Positions 7,190 through 12,182 of a DNA stretch of 14,256 nt are shown one piece after another. This DNA is from Rickettsiales bacterium (GTDB lineage: Bacteria; Pseudomonadota; Alphaproteobacteria; Rs-D84), in NCBI GenBank assembly GCA_031273075.1, contig JAISSM010000027.1:1-14256 (forward strand), given 5' to 3'. The translations under genes and the position numbers were made by a program. Every line of letters begins with the position of its first letter. Position 1 is the first letter of the stretch. A model generated the notes under the pieces. It was not told the DNA's origin. It made no database searches and saw only the letters and a list, made by a program, of their open reading frames with translations.

Positions 7190-7602
7190 GCCGACACCAA
7201 CGCTATTCCCTCCATGATTTCAAGGTCGGAATAGGGACATCGGCCGTTTTCGTGCCGTATAATCGCGCGGGTCAATTTGAAGATGTTCGGGCGGATTCCG
7301 ATTTTCTCGTCATGCCGGCAATCAAGTTCGGCGCATACGTGTCTGATATAACTGTCGGTATTATTCTCGCACGGCGGGGCAAAGCGGGTGATGATGTCGT
7401 ATATCGTGTTCAATTTATATTTCTCATCGTATGTCAATAAGGTGCGCGCCAGGGCCCGGATGCCGTATTTGGCCTCTTTGAACCGGCAGAACGCGCCGTC
7501 CGTCGGAGGCGTATCAAGGCCGACCCAGGGCGATCCGATGTATCTTATGTTGCCGGGGTTGTTGTTGCGCAGACCACGCGCGTTGTTCGTGATTATCATC
7601 AT
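7186..7602 (-). CDS. Phage-type endolysin / structural protein P5-like muralytic protein
   Basis: 138 residues. The start is the ATG at 7602, preceded by AAGGAG six bases away; the open frame extends upstream to 7731 only through repeat DNA. GLRNNNPGNIRY (residues 10-21), DGAFCRF, YGIRALARTLLTYDEK, TIYDIITRFAPPCENNTDSYI and AIIRHENG.(C)PYSD..I..GI match a family usually annotated as structural protein P5 or phage lysozyme-like in Alphaproteobacteria. It should cleave peptidoglycan; Glu residues in ENNTDSYI or RHENG are candidate catalytic positions, by inference. There is no signal peptide, so it would need a holin or another export route; no holin gene is seen. First gene of the three-gene lysis cassette. 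Confidence 0.82.
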   Translation of the reverse strand: MMIITNNARGLRNNNPGNIRYIGSPWVGLDTPPTDGAFCRFKEAKYGIRALARTLLTYDEKYKLNTIYDIITRFAPPCENNTDSYIRHVCAELDCRHDEKIGIRPNIFKLTRAIIRHENGRCPYSDLEIMEGIALVSA

Positions 7603-7750
7603 AGTTTTCTCCTTTTTTAATAAATAAGAATGAAGAATGAATGTCACGGGGCGTTGCCCCGCGTTCTTATCACTGGATCCCGCGATTAAATCGCGGGATG
7701 ATAAAAGTGAAAAACTTTCTTCATTCTTCAATCTTCATTCTTCATTAAAT
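7603..7750. repeat. Repeat-rich gap upstream of the lysis cassette
   Basis: It contains a GGGGC-GTT-GCCCC hairpin (7648-7660), a REP-like palindrome ATCCCGCGAT-TAA-ATCGCGGGAT (7677-7699), and an inverted pair of GAATGAAGAATGAA-type runs (7628-7643 versus 7720-7745). No gene and no convincing promoter for the lysis cassette was found here. Confidence 0.7.
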
Positions 7751-7776
7751 AAAAAATCCGCTTACGCGGATTTTTT
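7751..7776 (-). terminator. Rho-independent terminator of rpmB (bidirectional)
   Basis: A perfect 11-bp stem (AAAAAATCCGC / GCGGATTTTTT) with a TTAC loop; the stem reaches into the rpmB stop codon. A-runs and T-runs on both sides let it work in both directions. It separates rpmB from the lysis cassette. Confidence 0.88.
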
Positions 7777-8143
7777 ATTTCTTTTTTGCCGTTGTCTTTT
7801 TGACCAGGCGGGGGGAACGATTCGGCTTCCTTACAGTCTTCTTCGGCGCCGGCTTTGCCGGCGTTCCCGTCTTTTTAATAATCGCCTTCCTTATGGCCGC
7901 CATATCCAATGTAAGGCGCGATATCGGTTTCGCAAGCACGTACTGATCAAGTCCGCCGTGCTTTATAAGGGTGCGGAGCCCGTTCGCCGAAATCGACAGC
8001 ACAAAAGTTTTGTTCAAAACAACGCTTGGGAATTTCAATTTTTGCAGGTTGGTCTTGAAAGTGCGCTTTGTGTGCCGTTTCGAGTGCGACACGTTCATTC
8101 CGACCTGTGTTTTTTTCCCGGTAACCTGACAAACCTTTGGCAT
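7775..8143 (-). CDS. rpmB: 50S ribosomal protein L28
   Basis: 122 residues from MPKVCQVTGKKTQVGMNVSH, with AAGGA upstream; longer in-frame starts run into the promoter and are rejected. CQVTGK...VSHSKRHTKR, NLQKLKF, LSISANGLRTLIKHGGLD and the YVL...RLTLDMAAIRKAI segment are typical of L28 in Alphaproteobacteria. It binds 23S rRNA in the large subunit. It is longer than the usual 95-100 residues because of a Lys/Pro/Thr-rich tail (about 93-122), probably disordered and RNA-binding. Monocistronic, with its own promoter and terminator. Confidence 0.96.
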   Translation of the reverse strand: MPKVCQVTGKKTQVGMNVSHSKRHTKRTFKTNLQKLKFPSVVLNKTFVLSISANGLRTLIKHGGLDQYVLAKPISRLTLDMAAIRKAIIKKTGTPAKPAPKKTVRKPNRSPRLVKKTTAKKK

Positions 8144-8177
8144 TTCGCGTTCCTTTTTCCTATGGCTAAGTGGCGGC

Positions 8178-8206
8178 ATTGTATCATAAATTGACTTGAA
8201 AGTCAA
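8178..8206 (-). promoter_or_regulatory. rpmB promoter
   Basis: On the minus strand, TTGACT (8206-8201), 17 bases, TACAAT (8183-8178), about 35 bases before the start. The -35 box lies in an inverted repeat TTGACTT-GA-AAGTCAA (8191-8206), which could also be a binding site. Divergent from the ssrA promoter. Confidence 0.75.
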
Positions 8207-8237
8207 CCGCAAACAATTAACAATTTTTTGTTTCCGC

Positions 8238-8265
8238 TTGATTTTTCAGGAGATTTAACTATAAT
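8238..8265 (+). promoter_or_regulatory. ssrA promoter
   Basis: TTGATT (8238-8243), 16 bases, consensus TATAAT (8260-8265); the start is expected near 8272, just before the first tmRNA helix. Confidence 0.78.
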
Positions 8266-8271
8266 AGTATT

Positions 8272-8550
8272 GCTGCGAAAGCAGAGACGACACTGAGTGC
8301 GTTGCGTAATAGATCTTTTGGACTGGGGGGCGGTACCCCACAGCTCCACCAGCAAAAAAATGGGGGCTGAAACAGCATCGACAGGGATTGAAAGACAGCG
8401 CTTGTGTTCCGGCGTGGTTGCCGCGAAAGACCGAATCAAACGAATGCTAAAAACATTCCCGCGAACGATAACGTTCGCCTTGCAATGGCCGCCTAACCGG
8501 CATCGCCTTGCGGGGTCCGCCTGAACCTGGCAACAGAATCAGGCGCTTAA
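8272..8550 (+). ncRNA. ssrA: Transfer-messenger RNA, circularly permuted two-piece form
   Basis: The acceptor piece comes first and ends CAGCTCCACCA (8341-8351). A very short spacer (8352-8362) follows, and the coding piece opens GGGGCTG (8363-8369), which pairs with CAGCTCC to form the tRNA-like acceptor stem. A TGGGG/CCCCA T-stem lies at 8324-8340. CAGCGC (about 8395-8400) pairs with GCGTTG (8300-8305), and AAAGA with TCTTT, forming helix P2 between the pieces. The tag frame starts at GCG 8461 and reads ANDNVRLAMAA, stop 8494-8496. A hairpin CGCCTGA/TCAGGCG (8518-8545) closes the 3' part. It rescues stalled ribosomes with SmpB and marks the peptide for proteolysis. Outer ends are approximate; no terminator directly follows, so transcription may run on to the one at 8680. 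Confidence 0.93.
8461..8496 (+). other. tmRNA proteolysis-tag reading frame
   Basis: The resume codon GCG at 8461 starts ANDNVRLAMAA, then TAA. The AND start and AMAA end match the conserved form of tmRNA tags (alphaproteobacterial tags begin ANDN and end in Ala-Ala). Confidence 0.9.
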
Positions 8551-8555
8551 AAATA

Positions 8556-8583
8556 TTGACTTTCCCCGACATTTCATTATAAT
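8556..8583 (+). promoter_or_regulatory. Strong promoter behind ssrA
   Basis: TTGACT (8556-8561), 16 bases, consensus TATAAT (8578-8583). The expected start is near 8589-8590, at the first base of a GTG codon. Confidence 0.75.
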
Positions 8584-8588
8584 ACGCC

Positions 8589-8700
8589 GTGAATCCACAG
8601 GGATGTGGCTTCGGGGCCGTAAGACAGCCCATATTTAAGCCAATGCGCATGCATTGCGATCCGCACAGACGATAGACACCGCGCGGACAAGCGCGTTTTT
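8589..8700 (+). ncRNA. Short transcript of about 110 nt (small RNA or leaderless microprotein mRNA)
   Basis: Bounded by the promoter at 8556-8583 and a terminator at 8680-8700. It can fold CCACA-GGGA-TGTGG (8594-8607), GGGC/GCCC (about 8613-8630) and CAATGC-GCAT-GCATTG (8641-8656). It also holds a 28-codon frame from GTG 8589 to TAG 8673-8675 that begins VNPQGCGFGAVRQPIF and ends HCDPHRR. I do not recognise it as 6S, SRP or RNase P RNA. Whether RNA or peptide is the product cannot be settled here. Confidence 0.5.
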
Positions 8701-8701
8701 T
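8680..8701 (+). terminator. Rho-independent terminator
   Basis: CGCGC-GGACAA-GCGCG followed by TTTTTT. An alternative stem TCCGC (8660-8664) with GCGGA (8683-8687) would destroy it, so a switch between forms is possible. Confidence 0.75.
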
Positions 8702-8702
8702 A

Positions 8703-8729
8703 TTGTCATCCCCGACACAGGTCGGGGAG
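8703..8729. repeat. REP-like palindrome B
   Basis: TGTCA followed by TCCCCGAC-ACAG-GTCGGGGA. Same family as the palindromes at 7671, 8821, 8886 and 9767. Confidence 0.75.
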
Positions 8730-8791
8730 CCGCCGATTATATATTGAAAGTCAGCGGGATCATTCTTAAATATGATTGTCTTAACTCCCCG

Positions 8792-8816
8792 ACCGCCAAT
8801 TCCTTGGCGGTTTTTT
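8792..8816 (+). terminator. Rho-independent terminator without an assigned gene
   Basis: A perfect stem ACCGCCAA-TTCC-TTGGCGGT followed by TTTTTT. Between it and the terminator at 8680 lie only about 90 bases with no recognisable gene, so it either ends an unseen small RNA or backs up the first terminator. Confidence 0.75.
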
Positions 8817-8820
8817 AATA

Positions 8821-8918
8821 TTGTCATCCCGCGACTTGATCGCGGGATCCAGTAATAAAGCCGTCGCGCTTCGCGCGACACACATCACTGGACCCCGTGG
8901 TCAAGCCACGGGGTGACA
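8821..8918. repeat. Inverted pair of REP-like palindromes (C and D), BIME-like
   Basis: TTGTCATCCCGCGACTTGAT and its arm reach CCAGTA (8821-8854). The opposite-facing copy begins CACTGGACCCCGTGG (8886) and ends GGGGTGACA (8918). Between them is a GTCGCGC-TTC-GCGCGAC hairpin (8863-8879). Mirror-image copies around a third hairpin resemble the composite REP elements of enterobacteria. It lies directly upstream of the 8942 gene. Confidence 0.8.
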
Positions 8919-8941
8919 AAAGAAAGCATAAAGAGGATACC

Positions 8942-9655
8942 ATGAAAAAAGTTTTGATTTTAATTGCAATGTTGGTTTGGGCGGGGGATGTTTATGCCGT
9001 GAAGTTGTGCGGGAAACCATCCAATCACCCCTGGAATAGCAGCACCGATTTCGGCAGTGCCGCCACTCATACATGCAACCCTGCATGCAGTACAGCCTCA
9101 AGCAGTGCCGATGCCACGTGGACTGCTACAATAACAAACGCACTTGGCAGAACTGGAAGTATAAGCGGTCAATCAAGGTGCTCTTCAAACAATTCGACGA
9201 ATCCACCAGTGGCCGACCACAGCAACGGACAGTATTGCTGGTGTCGTGTTACAAGTATAGTTGATAGTACTAATAATCAAACCTGTCCTGCGGACAGTAA
9301 TGGCGCGCCCTGGGTGCGCGACGACGGCGACTTCAACGGCGCGGCCAACTGTCGGCGGTATTGCGCGAGCGCCTGCGCGAACGACTGCGTTCGGAACGGT
9401 TCGTCCGGCAACTGTTCCCGTTCCAGACTCTTAAACATCCCCGCCTGTGGGTGGCTTTCACTTCCACCCACCGCCTCCGCCGTGACATGCCCGTTAAGCG
9501 GAACATGCAGTTCGAATTCCGATTATAAAACCGTAGCGGATGGTGCATCGTGCGGAACGGGTTATGTTGAAACCACTTCGCCGGCACTTACCATATCGGG
9601 CGAGTATGAAAACGAGGCGGGAACGTTCACTTACGGCGGTTGCACCGCGAATTGA
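8942..9655 (+). CDS. Exported cysteine-rich two-module protein
   Basis: 237 residues from ATG 8942, with AGAGGA upstream; the earlier in-frame ATG at 8897 lies in a REP palindrome and would bury the signal peptide. MKKVLILIAMLVWAGDVYA is a signal peptide. The mature part has 17 Cys. Residues 80-164 hold a nine-Cys module (C80; CWC 99-101; C115; C137, C141, C145, C149; C158; then SRSRLL) shared with the collagen-like protein. Residues 183-234 (CPLSGTC...DYKTVADGASCGTGYVETTSPALTISG...GTFTYGGC) match the partial protein at 14097. Disulfide-bonded extracellular modules are likely; no enzyme motif is visible. It is the only sizeable plus-strand protein gene. Many Ser, Thr, Asn and Gly suggest an extended surface protein. 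Function unknown. Confidence 0.88.
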   Translation: MKKVLILIAMLVWAGDVYAVKLCGKPSNHPWNSSTDFGSAATHTCNPACSTASSSADATWTATITNALGRTGSISGQSRCSSNNSTNPPVADHSNGQYCWCRVTSIVDSTNNQTCPADSNGAPWVRDDGDFNGAANCRRYCASACANDCVRNGSSGNCSRSRLLNIPACGWLSLPPTASAVTCPLSGTCSSNSDYKTVADGASCGTGYVETTSPALTISGEYENEAGTFTYGGCTAN

Positions 9656-9682
9656 ATTACATGCCTGGCAGAGCATAGGTAG

Positions 9683-9728
9683 GGCGGCTTTTTATAAAAG
9701 CCGCCGGTGTGTTTCATAGAAACACACC
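9683..9728. repeat. Two back-to-back perfect hairpins
   Basis: GGCGGCTTTT-TAT-AAAAGCCGCC (9683-9705) is followed at once by GGTGTGTTTC-ATA-GAAACACACC (9706-9728): two 10-bp stems with 3-base loops. They follow the 8942 gene and may end its mRNA, although no T-run follows. Confidence 0.75.
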
Positions 9729-9766
9729 CCACCATGGTATGACAAAAGAAAAAATGCCTGCGGCGC

Positions 9767-9827
9767 ATTGGATCCCCGCCTTCCGCCTTCGCCAAGGCTT
9801 CGGCGGACGCAGTCGCGGGGATGACGA
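9767..9827. repeat. REP-like palindrome E with nested hairpin
   Basis: The outer arms are TTGGATCCCCGC and GCGGGGATGACGAAA. The loop carries a CCGCC...GGCGG hairpin with CCTTCG and CGAAGG-like parts. It is an enlarged member of the palindrome family seen at 8821. Confidence 0.75.
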
Positions 9828-9970
9828 AACCACCCCGGCCCGTCTTCGCTTCGCTACGCCGCGGCCACCCCTCCAACGGAGGGGAACTTTGAGCTCCCCC
9901 TCGGCGGCGAGACCGCCACTCCCCCTCAAGGAGGGGGAGACAAGACTCCCCGAAAGGAGGGGGGGGGGGG
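9827..9970. repeat. GC-rich palindromic dispersed repeat, copy 2, with G12 tract
   Basis: AAACCACCCCGGCC, CCCCTCCAACGGAGGGG, then CTCCCCCTCGGCGGCGAGAC to GGAGGGGGAGACAAG (as at 2910-3008), followed by ACTCCCCGAAAGGAGG and a run of twelve G (9959-9970). It lies 13 bases downstream of the ribonuclease J stop on the minus strand. With the tandem hairpins and palindrome E, this accounts for the gene-free gap 9656-9982; nothing else was seen there. Confidence 0.8.
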
Positions 9971-9982
9971 TAAAAAAAGGGA

Positions 9983-11767
9983 TTATTTCAAAACAAAATG
10001 GATGTTGATTTGGGGTTTTTTGTCGAAGCCGAACGCGTCCTTTGTGATTTTATTTATCACCGACGCGACCTCGTTCTTAATATTCTCCTGCGACTTCCTT
10101 TCCTTTTTCCCCATCTTATCAACCGCCTTCGTGATCTCTATCTGTATTTGGCGCCGCATTATCCCCTTGTCGTCCGTTTCGAATATGCCGGAGCTTGAAA
10201 CTTCGGGCGCGCCTTTCAGATATCCTTTCTTATCAACGGCCAGGGTCACGAACACCGCGCCGTTCAACATCATCTTCTTGCGCGCTTTCCACACCGGCGA
10301 ATCGCCCGCGTGTTCCGTATCGCCCTCTATGACTATAAAGCCCGTTTTGATCGTTTCGGACACATACGGCTGTTCGCCCCTTTTCATCACCACCACGTCG
10401 CCGTTCTTGACCAGCATCATATGTTTCGCGCCGCCCCTTTCCACCGCCATTTTCGCATTCAGCATTTCCGCCACGTATTCCCCGTGCATCGGGATTATCG
10501 CCGCGGGATGCACCATATCGTAAAACCTTTCAAACTCCGGCCGACCGGCATGCCCGTTCGCATGCAGTTTCATCGTGTCGAATATCGTCCGCGTCGCGAC
10601 GCCCATTTTCGCAAGCCTGTTGTATATAAAGGACACGTCTTTTTCGCGGCCCGGTATTATTATCGCGGAAAAAACAACCGTGTCCGTCGGCATCAATTTA
10701 AGCTCTTTGACTTGCCCCTGGCAAAGGCGCGTCAGCATCGCGTATTTTTCGCCCTGCGATCCCGTCACGAATATCGCCTGTTTCTCCGCCGGAAGGTCTT
10801 TGATATCCTTGTGCAAAAGCAGATCGTCATCCCTTAAATATCCATATTCTATTCCGATTTCGCGGAACTCCGGCAATCCGACATACGGCACGGCCTTGGA
10901 GGACGAGCGTTCTTTGATGCACGGAATTCTGCCCGCTTTCCTTGCGGCGTCGGCGAATTGTTTAAGGCGCGCTATGCTTCGGGAATAGCCCGTGACGAAC
11001 ACGCGGCCGGGCGATTTCTCCATAACCTCTGCCAGCGTCACGCCGACTTCGGCCTCCGTCGTTTGCACAGGCTGGCGCGATATTTCAGTCGAGTCGCACA
11101 CGACCGCAAGCAAGTCCGGGTCCTTGCCCAATTCCTCAAGCCTTGCGTAATTCGTGTTCGCCTCTATCGGATTATCATCATTAAAAGTCCAGTCGCCGGT
11201 ATGCAAAATTTTTCCCTGCTCGGTTTTTATAACTATCATGTTCGCCTCCGGCACCGAATGCGTCACATGGAACGTTTCGATTTCAAACGGGCCGACGTTG
11301 AAGTTGTCGCCCTCGTGGTCGAATTGCACGAAATCCTTCGGCGAGAAATCTATCTCGGCCCCCTTGAACGTTTTCGTCATGAAATTTTTCACAAACCGTG
11401 TGCAATATATCGGACAGCGGAATTTCGGCCAGATATATTTAAGCCCGCCCGTGTGGTCCTCGTGTCCGTGCGTGATTATGATCCCGACGACGTCCTTTCT
11501 ATGTTTTTCAAGCCACGACGTATCGCAATAGCGCGTGTCCGCCCCCTCGTATTCCCCGTCCAAAAATCCCATGCCGCAATCGACGATCAGGAATTTATTC
11601 TTATACGCGTACACGTACATGTTCTGACCGACGCTGTCCAGGCCTCCGAGCGCAAAAAACGACACCGCGTCCTTCGCGTCCGATTTTTTGTGCGCATGAT
11701 CCAGTTCCTCATGCAGGGCATCATCCATATTTTTTTCTTTAATGTTCTTTTCTTTCACTTTCACCAT
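9983..11767 (-). CDS. rnj: Ribonuclease J (metallo-beta-lactamase fold)
   Basis: 594 residues from the ATG at 11767 (AAGGAA seven bases upstream; MVKVKEKN). FFALGGLDSVGQNMYVY (38-54) opens the beta-lactamase domain. ITHGHEDHTGGL (H100, H102, D104, H105), HVTHSVPEAN (H170) and ILHTGDW (D192) are the two-metal site. RVFVTGYSRSIARLKQ and FVTGSQGE belong to the beta-CASP domain, and HANGHAGRPE...IIPMHGEY closes the active site. The C-terminal domain follows. The enzyme matures and decays RNA from the 5' end and by internal cuts. The start overlaps the upstream gene by 29 nt; a later Met (11728) would avoid overlap but has a poorer ribosome site. The N-terminus before residue 33 is unusually Lys/Asp/His-rich. 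Confidence 0.96.
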   Translation of the reverse strand: MVKVKEKNIKEKNMDDALHEELDHAHKKSDAKDAVSFFALGGLDSVGQNMYVYAYKNKFLIVDCGMGFLDGEYEGADTRYCDTSWLEKHRKDVVGIIITHGHEDHTGGLKYIWPKFRCPIYCTRFVKNFMTKTFKGAEIDFSPKDFVQFDHEGDNFNVGPFEIETFHVTHSVPEANMIVIKTEQGKILHTGDWTFNDDNPIEANTNYARLEELGKDPDLLAVVCDSTEISRQPVQTTEAEVGVTLAEVMEKSPGRVFVTGYSRSIARLKQFADAARKAGRIPCIKERSSSKAVPYVGLPEFREIGIEYGYLRDDDLLLHKDIKDLPAEKQAIFVTGSQGEKYAMLTRLCQGQVKELKLMPTDTVVFSAIIIPGREKDVSFIYNRLAKMGVATRTIFDTMKLHANGHAGRPEFERFYDMVHPAAIIPMHGEYVAEMLNAKMAVERGGAKHMMLVKNGDVVVMKRGEQPYVSETIKTGFIVIEGDTEHAGDSPVWKARKKMMLNGAVFVTLAVDKKGYLKGAPEVSSSGIFETDDKGIMRRQIQIEITKAVDKMGKKERKSQENIKNEVASVINKITKDAFGFDKKPQINIHFVLK

Positions 11768-12182
11768 TATGTATTTCCTTTTTGATTTTTTTCTTTTCAA
11801 TATTTTGACGCAACGCGTCTTCTATGATTTTCACCGCCTTTTTGAACTTGTCGGAAGAAATATCGCCGTTGATCTCGCCGGCCCTGTAAAAATCGCGCCC
11901 TTGCATTTGATGCGCTATCAACAGCGGCCCGCCCACGGTTCCCCACGGATAAACGTCGATGATATTTCCGTTTTCAGTCACCAGCCACGAGTGATAGAAT
12001 CCCGCATGATAGCGCCCGGATTCCTTTTTCAACGAAAATATGTTCGATACCGCATAGGTGATTTCATGGCAGGTCATCTCGTGATCCAAATCGAATTCGT
12101 CCACGGAATCGATCAGATTTTTGATTTCATAAAGTATTTTCTGATCTTCTTTCGGAAGATCTTTTTCCGCGTACGTTTTCAT
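11739..12182 (-). CDS. Small protein of unknown function with candidate Cys-His-Asp residues
   Basis: 147 residues from the ATG at 12182, which overlaps the alaS stop by 4 nt (ATGA); a longer open frame upstream lies over alaS codons and is rejected. Key features: MTCHEITYAVSNIF (C38), YHAGFYHSWLVTENGNIIDV (H64, D76) and YPWGTVGGPLLI. Cys at a helix start, then H-S-W in one strand and Asp in the next, resembles transglutaminase-like or NlpC-like papain folds, but I cannot name the family. The C-terminus (112-147) is highly charged. No signal peptide, so cytoplasmic. It sits between alaS and rnj, probably in one mRNA. Confidence 0.72.
   Translation of the reverse strand: MKTYAEKDLPKEDQKILYEIKNLIDSVDEFDLDHEMTCHEITYAVSNIFSLKKESGRYHAGFYHSWLVTENGNIIDVYPWGTVGGPLLIAHQMQGRDFYRAGEINGDISSDKFKKAVKIIEDALRQNIEKKKIKKEIHNGESERKEH

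Noticed and set aside
8589..8700. The unit behind ssrA as 6S, SRP or RNase P RNA
   Set aside because: No GGAAG-type SRP tetraloop core, no RNase P conserved core, and no long two-arm 6S fold with matching ends could be drawn.
8447..8881. Minus-strand frame of 144 codons across ssrA and its 3' unit
   Set aside because: It covers a structured RNA gene and REP palindromes; no ribosome site and no recognisable product.
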